Shown here: positions 37,901-48,814 of the stretch, piece by piece
Position numbering within the stretch: position 1 is the first letter of the stretch
Layout: each line of letters opens with the position of its first letter
Source of the DNA: Amyloporia xantha
Taxonomy: Eukaryota; Basidiomycota; Agaricomycetes; Polyporales; Adustoporiaceae
Length of the DNA stretch: 64,000 nucleotides
Assembly (NCBI GenBank): GCA_036971615.1
Contig: JAYKKR010000009.1
Coordinates: forward strand, 434,001 to 498,000
Direction: 5' to 3'
Program-made: the position numbers and the translations under genes
The notes under the pieces: model-generated
What the model saw: only the letters and a program-made list of their open reading frames with translations
Database searches by the model: none
Told to the model about the DNA's origin: nothing

Positions 37901-40900
37901 GAGGCACAGATACGTCGCTACGGTCCTCGAACAGCGTTAAGCTTATGAGGTGCAGATCCTTCTCGTAGGAAATATGGACCGCCTTGAATGACGGCTTGTG
38001 CGATCCATAAGAACGCGCACCCCCATAGACAGAGACAGAGACAGGCGACTCCCGAACGGTGTCGATGACGACTCGTTGCCCATTACGAGGAGAGAACAGA
38101 CGACGAATTGGGTTATCTATATATGCGGTGCCCTGTACAATCGTTGTCGAAGTGAGGAGTGCTCTAAACCAATGCTGGCGAGGGCCTGCAAGAGCTTCCA
38201 ACCACACCGCAACATCGGGAAGAGTGGACCCAACAGTGAGAGTGATTTGTCCATCCTTGACTCCTCGTTCAACCCCAAGCGATGCGACAGCAGTTTCGGA
38301 AATGAGAGACGGGTGGGCGCTCAGATAGTCAGTGGTCGGGATGCGAGACAGGTCACCATCGTAAAGACGGTCAGCCAACTTTTGCACTAGGATTGAGGTG
38401 ATGTTATCCAGCATGTCCTTGATGGGCTCGTCTTTCTTCGTACAGTGCTTCACGGCGACTGGACCTTGCAGAATGCAGACGCGCTGCGGATCGCGATCAA
38501 ATACAGCCTCGATATCTTCAGCGGCCCAAAGCGAGTCCTACAAGAAGATTGGTATCGACAGTACGCAGCGATTAATACAAAACGCACCTTCTTGAACCAA
38601 ACTTCAAAGCTAGCATCAAGAATCGGTATGAAAGGCACGGGCTTCTGACCAGGACGTTGCGAGATCGCCAAAAAGAATGCTTTATCTTCAGACGCAAGGG
38701 GCTGTTCCGTCGCAAGAGGATACGTTTTGAAGAAAGACTCCACGAAGTCGTGAGGCTTGTCGAGAGAAGAATAGGACTGAAGGATAGATGCCTTCGCTCC
38801 ACCACCGTTCACACCAGCAAACCGCTCTTCTATGCGGCGAAGCCAGTCACCGGCGAGGTTTCCTCAGAGACAAGTCGACCCAGCGCTCTTCGTGAGCAAC
38901 ATACATGAGCCTGACCAAGCGCAGCACAACCTCTTCATATGTCATGTCAGCGATGTCCTCGACAACCCTGTCGTCCTTCTTCCACCCGAACCACGGCTTC
39001 GCGAAGTCCCTGTTCAATTTCGCGATCACTTCCGAACGCCGCTCCGCAAGCCATACTATGCGCTTCTCTTTGGGCAGCTTGAAGACAGTGTCGTCAAACT
39101 CCTTCCACAGTTTAACGGCGCGTGTCGCGACCTTGTGAATGGGCTCCCCGAGCTCGGATTTGACCGTCAGTATACCTCCAGTCTCCTTTCCATACGTGCC
39201 TTCCCACTGTGCGTCATCAACGCCCTTGGCGGCGACAATCAAATCCTTCACGGACGAACTGGTGTGCGCCTCCTTTGCGACCATGACACGGCTGGCGAAG
39301 AGGAAGCCATCGAATGGCATAGGTTGCATATCGTAACGTTCCACAGACCAGTCTCCCGTTAAATAGGGCCAGATGTCGTCCGCGCCACCAAAGCCAGAAC
39401 CCCCGACAAGCGAAATATTACTCTGCTGACGGATAGCACTGTATGTCGATAGAATTGGCTGGTGGAAGTCCTCGCAAGAGTGGTGTCCACCAGCACGACC
39501 ACCCGTCCACTGCAGAATGATCGGGAAATCAGGGTTCGCGGCAGCAATATTGACGACCTGACGAATGCCGTCGACGGAACCTGGCTTGAACGAGACGTGA
39601 CGAATACCAGCGTTCTTCAGACCGCCGATGATCTCAGCCGCCTTCTCCGTGCTGGGTATGCCGGCCGCAACACAGAAACCCTCAATAGGGAGACCCTCGC
39701 GGCGCATCTCCTGCCATAGAGGGAACTGGAAGCCGAACTGACGAGGATTGATGTACAAGGAGTTCAACGTCAAGCCGACGCCAGCAGGGATCTTCGCCTG
39801 GATCTCGGCAACCTTGGCTCGCAGGGCGGCGGCATTGTAGTGACCACCGCCCGCAAGCTCAACATGGTACCCAGCGGAGAGCACCGCACTGACGAAACCG
39901 GCCTTGACAGTGGTCGGCGTCATGCCCGCAACCATTATCGGAGGCTTGCCCAACAGCCGAGAGAAAGGCGTGTCAATGTGAATGGTGCCGTCGCTGCAAG
40001 TAAACGGTGAGTCGCTGAAGTATTGCCTTTCAACAAAAATAAACTGACCTAGTCTTGACCAGACCCGGCATGAACTTCTTCGCCCACCATGCCTCACGTT
40101 TCACCTTCTGCGTGTCGAATAGTTCGACTACACCCTTCGCCTTGTCGCCCGCGACGATAACACGCACTCCACGACCGTCCAAGTTTCGCGCTGTCAGAGG
40201 CCCAATCCCGCTCAAACCACCTGGACCGAAATCGATGGCATGCGTAGCCGTCTCAGGGAAGTTCGTCGCCTTCGCCCAGTGAATCGGCAGAGTGAAGATT
40301 TGATCGCAAAGCGCACACGTCAACGATGACGCGACGTCACGAAGATCAGATCCTGTGCATGGCATACGTTAGCATGCGCAGTGTGAACAGAGTTGATGCA
40401 CGTACCATTCTCCGTGTGATATACAGCAATCCCCAGATCCTCCTTCGTCCACAGTTCCTCCCCATCCAAGTCCTCCTCGAACATCTTCTCGGTCACTCCC
40501 TCCAAATATTCACTGTGATATGGCACACCAACAACCAAGAACCGAACGGAGAACACCGGCTTCCTCTGCGAGAAGGGCGTCTTGCTCTGATCCAGACCAT
40601 TCGGCGCGCGTACCTTCCTCAAACTCGTCACAAGGCCATACAGGGCGCGCGCAGGCCCAGTAACCACGAACGCCTTCGGACCATTGTTTAGCGAAACCTG
40701 TAATTGGGAGTTCACCGGAAGGTGAGCGTTCGTCTTCTTGATGTGCACTTCCAAATCCTTCAACGCGAGCCCTGTCACCGACAACATAGGGCTCGGCGCG
40801 CCCTCTCCTCCCTCGATGGCATCCTGCACCATGCTCGGCTCCAATGCGAGGACAGGAAACGCCTGCTGTCCGCGATAGCCGCAGTAAAACAGCCACTTCA

Positions 40901-41843
40901 TCGCCTTCTCTGAGTTCTCCGTAAATTCTGCCAGAGTGGTCGACGCCGCAACAACCACCGCGGACACCAGCCCTTGCGAGTGGCCCGTCGCGCCCTGTAA
41001 ACGTGCACGCATCTCGCCAGGTGTCAGACCAGTCGCACGGCACACGACCAGGTACTGTGTCAACTGAGTGAGACCAATCAGAGGGAACGAGATAGGAATC
41101 GAAGCAAGGTAGGCGGTTGGTGGGCGCGCACTTGCGCCGGTTAGCCAAGAAACCACATCGAGGCCGTGTGCGTAGTATGTCGCAAGATCAGATTGCGCCG
41201 CAAGGGGCAAAAGCACGTCCTGCGTGAGCGTCGCGATGAATGGCGCGACGTACGACGCGTACGTGTCATAGAGATTCTGGAGTTCGTCGAAGTAAACTTC
41301 GTTGGTGCCCTGACCACCAAAGATTGCATAGATTGACGCGTCCTTCGCGGAAAGGAGCGCAGGGGTGGGGGCGCGGGGAATGTTAGGGATATTCTTGGCT
41401 TCCAAGGCAGCGAGGGCCTGGAAATAGCTGGTAAGCACAGTCTTGCGCACATCCAAGTCGAATGCGGCAGCTAGTGCGTGCACATCTTGCTGAGAGAGGT
41501 ACGCGGAGGTAAACTCCTTGAGGCTTTTGTATAGAATGGTCGTGCGGAGAACGTCTGCGTCTAAGTTTCGCGACGTGTAGCCCAAAAAGCGGGCGAATAG
41601 CTCTACAGATCCTTCCTTCTCGTCCTCGAATTGAGCAGTGGTATCTATAGTTTGAATGAATTCATCGCGAAGGACCTCGGCTGCGGTCCATTCGTTGCAC
41701 TCTGTCGACACGGGGACAGATATCTGCTAACCAGTCAGACAGGGGGTCTTGCACTATGGGGAACGACAAAGACTTACTCTAGTTGTGCCCGACTGCACAA
41801 GAATGGGTCGTGAACCGACGTGTGCAGTAGCGGAAGGAGACAT
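28981..41843 (-). CDS. Fused type I fatty acid synthase (beta-alpha single polypeptide)
   Basis: Exons: 41843..41778, 41723..40406, 40352..40049, 39993..38588, 38537..37608, 37558..36720, 36669..35805, 35749..35654, 35600..35399, 35346..33703, 33651..32589, 32540..31834, 31784..31274, 31217..31137, 31085..30875, 30817..30711, 30662..30248, 30188..30001, 29948..29861, 29811..29430, 29376..29072, 29019..28981; about 3,921 residues. Domain order: acetyltransferase (GHSQG, S271), FMN enoyl reductase, dehydratase ([11 protein letters not shown]), malonyl/palmitoyl transferase (GHSLGEY, S1823), then without a break the alpha half: acyl carrier (GGKST, S2247), ketoreductase, ketosynthase (VGACATA, C3344; IHGTGTG; CGHSKGG) and phosphopantetheinyl transferase. 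The beta C-terminus and alpha N-terminus share one exon, which proves the fusion. One extra T at 38859-38861 breaks the reductase frame after VDLSLR; FAS is essential in most fungi, so this is probably a sequence error. Confidence 0.95.
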
Positions 41844-43645
41844 CCTCGAATTCAACCTCGAGGTTGGAGTCGTTGTGGACAGCGCAACGTAGCCGATAAA
41901 TTTATACAGCCTGTAGTCCCCACACCCCAAGGAAAAAGGTATGAGCGTCTAAGGTAAACACCTACGCGTAGTCCCGAAAAGGTAATCAGACCATTACGTG
42001 CTTCGCACCGAACTAAGTGTACTGGATTTTCTGGCTTACGTTGGGGACAACTTTCTCTACAGCTGCCATCAACATGCCACTACTGCATGTATCGATGCGA
42101 GCTCAGCGTGCATGCCACGCAGTCTTCTCAGCTTCAGTAAATCGCGTTCATCTGTCTTATCTTAACATGCACGATGGCCGGATTAGGGCGGAACTTTGAA
42201 GTGAAAAACCGCGTCCCTCGACGCCGTGGTTGAAAGGGAGGTCAACGTTGGCGTAGCTGAATTGCAGTGAGAATGTTTCCGCCCTCGATTTCAACCGCCA
42301 CTACGGTTACTCTCTCCCCAGTTTCAGATTGATGCTCTGGCAGTCTTTGATTATAGCCCGAACATTCTTTGGCTGGCTATTCGGAACGCAGCGTTTTCAT
42401 TGACGTCGTCGAATCACTTTCAGATAGTTCGATTACAGCTGAGTTATGATACCCGTGTTCCGCGACTTGTACCGATAAAATTCTGACATGGGACACTGGT
42501 ATGTGTTTCCCGACAGCTACGGACAACGTGAATTATGAGGATTTGCCACTTTTCTGTACACTGCCCTTTTCAAGCTACCAATGCATAATGGCCCACTTAC
42601 GCCCATTCGAATGCTCGCTCAACAGTGCAGTGAACACTTGTGATGTCAGGTGGCTAGGCCTGGCATAGTAGCGTGTATCAAGACCATGAGCGGAGGGGGT
42701 TTCGTTGAGTACTATATGCGTCCAAATGTTCCCCAAGATCGAGCAGTGTAATTGGCGAGTCGCAAGATCGGGGAAAGGTAGACTTATAGCTAAAATAATG
42801 CTGAAGCTCACCAAAGAAGGTTTGCTTCTGAGAAAAACTGCCCAGTGTTGATCCTGATCGACAAGCAGTTTGTTCTAATGAACAGCTGCATTGTGAATGT
42901 TGTCGCAGTCTATCATGAGACTTACACATATAAACCAGCTGGAGGCGTCGCGCGAGTCCTTTCTGTCATGCGGACCTAGGCTTGAGCTGATGTCTAAATC
43001 AAATCACTACCGTTGGGGAGTTGGATCCTGGCAGCCTGCCCCCATCGTTCAACGTGGACCGGGAGATTCATCCGGATGACATTTGCAGGTACGTCAAACC
43101 AGGTCGACAAGCAAACTATGATTTGATCAAATAAGTGACGTTCGGAGTGTCGCGCAGCGTGCATGTGAGAGAAGGTGAGAGGAGGCGGGTAAGTGGAATC
43201 GAAGAAGAGAGCAGCAGCAGCATGGTATTGCGTGTGCTGGAATACTTGATACGAGATGTATGATAATAGAAACGCTCTAGCAATATTACCACCAACGCAT
43301 TTGTCGCTATAGACCGCATCAATAGTGCTGGTGGCCATTGCCGTCGGCGGCCTCAGACGGCCTCGACATTGACGGCTGCACAGTTATGCCCTCGAGCTCT
43401 TCGCGATGGCACTCCACCGAGTCCAATATTTGGTACCTTCCTCCTCCCACCTTCAACACCTTTGTTTTCGTCATGCGCAGTGCTATACGTATACTGTCTA
43501 CGTACTATGCCGAGCGGACGCGTATACATGATGGACCTCGGCGCTAAATGCGGCACCGTCCTTCGGGGGAAATCGTCCGGAGTCATTCGAACACAGATCT
43601 TTAGGCGTAGTAATGGCGGGGGCCTTTTACCTCTAACAATGTGCT
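41844..43645. promoter_or_regulatory. Divergent intergenic region, FAS and OMA1
   Basis: 1.8 kb separate the two divergent genes. An open frame at 42994-43338 (-) starts with ATG and codes 114 residues, but I recognise no motif and overlapping frames exist on the other strand. It should contain the FAS promoter, but I see no motif I can defend. Confidence 0.4.
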
Positions 43646-45611
43646 ATGTTGCGTTCACTGCTCGGCAACCCCTCCATACGGCATCCAGTGTCGCGTTCAT
43701 GGTTTCCTCGCCCATCTCCCATTCTGCATCTATTCCAGCATGGGAGGAGCGAACAGAGGACGTTCCATGTTCTCCTGATGGCTGAGAGGCGCCGCCCAAT
43801 CGTCACTCCTAATCCTAGAGGGAATACAAGGTCGTTTCATGCAACTCCGCAGAGAAATTCGCCCTATGCAGCGCTGTTACTCGCATTTCTCAAGGTAGGT
43901 AGTGTCGACCGATCAGGGTGCGAAACGCTCAACGTATATCCCCTCGGGATATCTATGCTACCCGCAGACGTCCACCGCTATCGAGCTCGCTGGCACCGTC
44001 TCTCGAATCGCCCTGACCTTTATTCCCCTTGTCTTCTTAAAGAAGCTCAAGGGCAATCACTGGTTGCGGAAAATCGACGCTAAGATGCTCCAGGGTCGCA
44101 CAGACCTGGACGAGAAAAGGGCAAGAGTCGTCAAGATGGTCCGAACCAACACACTCGCGTTTCACGCCCTTCTTTTTACGCCTATTTTCCTGTTCTGGCT
44201 CATCATCATGGCGAGTCTGGAGCGAACACCCTTGACGGGAAGGTATGTCGTCTCAAGCTCCTATTTAAATTGTCCCTGAGACCGCATACCGTAGATGGCG
44301 TCTCATCCTCCTCTCCCCCGAGGAGGAACAAGACATTGCCGCACAACTCGCCGGCGCAGGGTGGTATCGCGCCGTGGGCGAGATTCTCTCGCAAAGGGGC
44401 CCGCCGAAGCTGCTCGACCCCTCTGACTGGCGTCTCGCCTGGGTGCAGTCCACCCTCCGTCAGCTCGAGGCCGTTATCCCTGTTCTCCAGCGCGAGAAGG
44501 AAGCTATCCCGGACTGGATGGAACGCGGACCCAGCGATACCTCCGTCCCCTGTCCGCCGCCCGCCGACTACCCCTTGCGCCCGCGCCCCCGCGCATCGGA
44601 GTACTTCCGCCAGATCGCTGAAGCTGCGTGTTCGCGGACAGTACAGACCCTCCCTCATGCGATTGTGGGCCCGCCGTACTCCCTGCTAGTTGTGGACGAC
44701 CCGAGGTCGTCGAACGCGTTCTCGTACGGTTTTGGCCCGGACGGCGGAGGTGGGGTCGTGGTGTTCTCGGGGTTCCTGGATGATGTGTTGAGCAAACACA
44801 TGCCGGCGGTGGCAGAGGCAGAGAAGCCGCTGGAGCCCAGGTCGTGGTGGTCCGCATTATTTGGGAGCCTATTTGCTCTGGCGCCGCCTCCGCCTCCGCA
44901 TCCAGTCCCAACTGAGGAGCAGACGTCCGAGCTCGCGATATTGCTGGCACACGAGCTTGCCCATCTCCTCCTGACGCACCATATCGAGACGCTGTCGTCT
45001 GTCTCGATCGTGTGGCCGGGCGTTATGTCGATCATGACAGACGTCGTGCGTACGCTCCTATTTCCTGTGACGATGCTCTGTACGTTTATACTCTATCTGA
45101 CATGTCACTGTATACTGCCGCTGACTATTGCTTGCAGTCGGTCCATTCATAAACGATGCCCTTGCAGGTGTAGGCAAGGCAAGCTCGGGCGAATTCGCCC
45201 GACTGACAGAGTACTGCACCAGCCAAAGCCAAGAGATCGAGGCGGACATAGTTTCTGCTAGGTCAGCCCAATCAATCCTAGTCTCCCCTCCGCTGTAAGC
45301 CTAATCACCCTTTGCTCTCTATCAGACTGCTCGCCCACGCTGGCTTCGACCCACGGCATGCCGTGAGCTTCTGGGAAGGCCGGCAAGAGACGCCGCAGAA
45401 CGCGGAGTGCTCACCTGCCTACGCGGAGGAGCAGGAGCAGCAGGGCGGGTTCCTCCCTCGTCGCTGGATGGGCTCGTCGCATCCCGTGAATGTCGTGCGT
45501 GTGCAGCGGCTGAAGCAAGAACTGGATAGGTGGGAGGATGCGCGGCGGAAGGCTTTAGAGGAGCGACACCGGGCGCAGGCCGCCGAGACGGCGGTGGTGC
45601 GCAATGTGTAG
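43646..45611 (+). CDS. OMA1: OMA1-like mitochondrial inner-membrane M48 metallopeptidase
   Basis: Exons 43646..43894, 43968..44242, 44295..45079, 45138..45261 and 45326..45611 give 572 residues. The N-terminus is Arg/Ser-rich and lacks acidic residues for its first about 45 residues, as in mitochondrial presequences. A membrane segment (ALLFTPIFLFWLIIMA) lies about residue 150. The zinc site is HELAH at 394-398, and the third ligand is E471 in QEIEADIVS, followed by LLAHAGFDPRHAV, a typical M48C signature. OMA1 is a stress-activated protease that cleaves inner-membrane proteins such as the OPA1/Mgm1 group in animals and acts in quality control with m-AAA proteases in yeast. A Pro-rich loop (ALAPPPPPHPVP) precedes the catalytic helix. 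Confidence 0.94.
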
Positions 45612-45738
45612 TACATAGAGTAGCAGTGGGGTGCTACCTAGTGGACGTCGTTCGTTTGATCTGTTCTAATTATTTCGTTCTCTATTGTGACATACTATTT
45701 CTCGCTCGCTAACTGTATCTGTAGTATTAATAGCGGAT

Positions 45739-45763
45739 TCAATTCTGCTTAGATTGGGTGTAC
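45739..45763. repeat. 25-base repeat, copy 1 (downstream of OMA1)
   Basis: These 25 bases, beginning TCAATTCTGCTTAG, recur exactly at 63976-64000. Three more bases upstream match with one mismatch. Copy 2 touches the window edge, so the full repeat may be much longer. This copy lies 128 bases after the OMA1 stop. Confidence 0.7.
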
Positions 45764-47606
45764 TGTACAGATAAATCACTGCTCATGGGAGGCAGCCGCA
45801 TGGATGTTCATATGAGATCCCGAACGGTAGCCAAATGGAGGTGCACTTGAATGAAATACTAAGTAAAACATGAAGGATTGTAGGTCGAATCCCTTGACTT
45901 GACTTGTCCTATAATTCATGTCTTTGACTTTCTTGGAGTGGCTGTCGACGACTACCTACCGACTCGGCAGTGTTACGCGACCATACCAGGCCGGTTCGAG
46001 GGATACCCATTCTGCTGTCTGCCACCTGAGCTTGATGATTCCGGCTTTCACTGCTAATGGGGCATATTGGTCCCAGTGTTGCACCCCTGCCAACTTATAT
46101 GCGGCCCGATCTCAGGCTCTCTCCACCAATGCGCAGGCCACTGTGTCCGACAGCACCATACGCGCGATGTTTCTCTAATAACCCAATCAGGGTCTCGAAC
46201 GCAGGAGAGACTGGGTAAAGCTCCGGTTCAGAAGGGGGAGCTGAGCCTGAGAAGGCCGACCAGCCGATGTCGGCTCAGGTGGTCTACGCAAAACGGGCAA
46301 GGATCGGTGCTCGGGCGAAGAGATTGGGAATAGAGGGGATGGCAAAATTGTACTGATGGGGCCTGGCTTCGGCGGTTCCACGAGGCCGAATCGACATTGA
46401 ACGTGTGTTGGTGGGGCCGTGCATTTTGGGGGCATACCGCTGCCGCATAGAACATGATCTTCTGGCCTGAAGAGAGGTTTCAAAGCGCGTTGCTGACTAT
46501 TCTCTCCATTTACCTGCGTTGTATCAGAAGGAGTAGGGGGGCTGGAGCTGTCCGAAGAGAGAGGCGAGCGGTGCAAATTGGCGAAGATGCGATTGTTGAA
46601 TCTTGTTGGTTTTGTCTCTTCGAATTCCTGTGGAAAAAGATCAATATCTCCTGTAGTTGTCTGCATTACCATGATATGAGAAAAAAGCGGCTTACGGGCA
46701 TTGGCTGACTCATGTTTGTGACATTAGCCGTGCGACGTCGCAGTACCATGAGAGGTGCTCTGCGCAGGGCATTGTAATCCTCAGAGGAGGTGGTTGGCTG
46801 AGAGAAAGAATTCACATTTCTGAAAGTACGCGGTAGAAATCAAATATCACATACATCAGACGTTGGACCACTTGAATTTGGGAAACCTCCAAAAAGCGTC
46901 TCCAGATATGCTGTAGGTCCACTATCCTCAAAATTTGCAGCATCTTGAATCGTATGTTTCGCAGGGGCAGTTGGCGGATCAGACATGGTCATCATTGGAG
47001 CAGTACGAAGGGGCATGACGGGGGCAGAAGACGCTATGTTCTGCGTGGCATATTTGCTGCTGATTACCTGGAAACCATTCGGATTTGAGACTCCACACAC
47101 GCTTATCGGTCTCGTTGAAGGGCTAGTTACGCCAGTGGTGGCCGCCGCCTCTGGACGATCTACATCAGGTACATCATTTACGAGACCTCGGGGCGATTGG
47201 CGGCGATCGTGTTGGTGTGAGTCTGTAGAAGGTACAAGTGTAGGGCCAGTGGATGATCGGGCACGTCCATTTGAAGTACGGGCCGGCGTTATATCAGCCA
47301 CAGTATTGGAACCTCGTCGACCGACAGCCATAGTCTTTCCGAGGATATCGTATTCCCGGTCAAGAGTCGTAGACGAAGACCGCAATGTGCAGAGTTGGGA
47401 GCAACCAAAACCACGCAATATTTCCGCCATCGCAAGACAGAGACAGCATAAAAGAAGTCGCGATCTCCAGATATAATAACAAACGTGGCGGGAGCAGGCG
47501 TATCGATAGCATATGCTAACATATCGACTAAGTCTCAATTAGACTTCCGGATGCACTCGAAGGCCGGCTGACACACCTATCATCATTTTGTCAGCGACAT
47601 CCTTCC

Positions 47607-47910
47607 TGTTGAACGATTAGTTTCCAACTATAGTAGTCGCACTTCCATACTTGGTAGTCAGTACTTACTCATTTCTATGATGTTCTATGATGTTCCATAG
47701 TATGCTCTTGTCTTACTTCATAGGCTCCACTTTCTTACTAAGAAATCTCCACTATGATTTCATTATGACTTCATATCTTACTCAGATATTCTATAGGTTT
47801 CTGGATACGATTACTAAGGAGCCTTTCATGCATGTATATAAGCAGGGCCTTACAGCCCACTAGAATACAAGACGGATTAGCCTCCTCTCCTCTATAGTCT
47901 GCGCTCAACA
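47607..47910 (+). repeat. Copia 5' LTR
   Basis: 304 bases, from TGTTGAACGATT to GCGCTCAACA. It contains a TATA box (TATATAAG, 47835-47842) that should drive the element, and a short tandem of TCTATGATGT units near 47680. Confidence 0.95.
47835..47842 (+). promoter_or_regulatory. TATA box in the Copia LTR
   Basis: TATATAAG lies about 70 bases before the LTR end. The same box is in the right LTR, where it could fire transcription out into the NYN pseudogene remnant, antisense to it. Confidence 0.6.
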
Positions 47911-47930
47911 GGTTATGAGCCCCGCGCTCT
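47911..47930 (+). other. Primer-binding site, half-tRNA initiator methionine type
   Basis: The segment begins GGTTATGAGCCC immediately after the LTR. It is complementary to the initiator tRNA-Met anticodon arm (GGGCTCATAACC), not to the tRNA 3' end. This is the half-tRNA priming mode known for Drosophila copia and relatives. Confidence 0.75.
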
Positions 47931-48368
47931 AATCTGTCTGACTACTGTGCAGTCATCTGTCTTCACTCTTCTATTTGCGCTTTCACTTTCTCTTTTGCGC
48001 ATTTACCCCTTCTATTGCCTTCTTCTTATAAGGCCCCTTAGTAGACTACGTAAGTACACAGTCCTCAGTTTTGTGACGAACTCTTGGGAGTCTGCACTTC
48101 AGTGGGCGGCTCTTAGAGGTCCAAATCCTCTCCTGGGAATAAGGCACCTTACGCGAAATAGTCAAAGGCGTAACAGGGCCCTCAGGCAACTGCGAAACAA
48201 AACTCTGCGGCTCCATAGGTAGCTGTAGATAGAAGTACTATACAGTAGCTAGCTAGGCCTTGGGCAATACCCTCTGCGGCATAGTCTCGTCTCGATCGCT
48301 CACTTCCCTCGACTCTACCCTGCGTCTTGGCTATTTCGGCTAGCTGGGACAAAGGTTCACTTCAATAA

Positions 48369-48809
48369 GTGTCCATCTTTGAGCTAGAGACGTTGACTTC
48401 TTCATCAGAAGCAGCTGATCCAGTGGCAGATCAATCTCAGTCAGGCGACTCAGAGGGATCTTCACCAGAGCCAGTACAGCTTATATCTGTCTACCCAACA
48501 GATTATAGCTGGAAATTCCCTTACGCAGGCGATTATATTGGTGGTCTTACAGACGACGATCTTGGTTATTTCCCATACAATATTGAAAGTAACTCTCTTC
48601 ATCACACTGACAGTGAAGAGTACTTTCCAAACCTCTCCAATACATTTTGGGCTATACTTCTTCGATCCGATCCTTTTGATCAAGAAGTTAAAGAGGTTAA
48701 ACCAGATCGATCGCTTCCATCAATTCCTCAATCAATTCCATCAATTTCTCGATCACCTTCCATCGCCTATCTCCTTCAGTCTGACACTCGCCCTGACATT
48801 TTATTCTGA
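48369..48809 (+). other. Open frame in the Copia leader, before gag
   Basis: 146 codons open with GTG, not ATG, and end six bases before the gag ATG. The product would be acidic and Ser/Pro-rich, with a repeated Ile-Pro-Gln/Ser-Ile pattern near its end. It has no recognisable domain. It may be chance or the remnant of an extra leader ORF. Confidence 0.3.
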
Positions 48810-48814
48810 TCGCC

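Noticed and set aside
42994..43338. 114-codon minus-strand frame with ATG between FAS and OMA1
   Set aside because: No recognisable motif and lies in a promoter region with competing frames; not enough support to call a gene.
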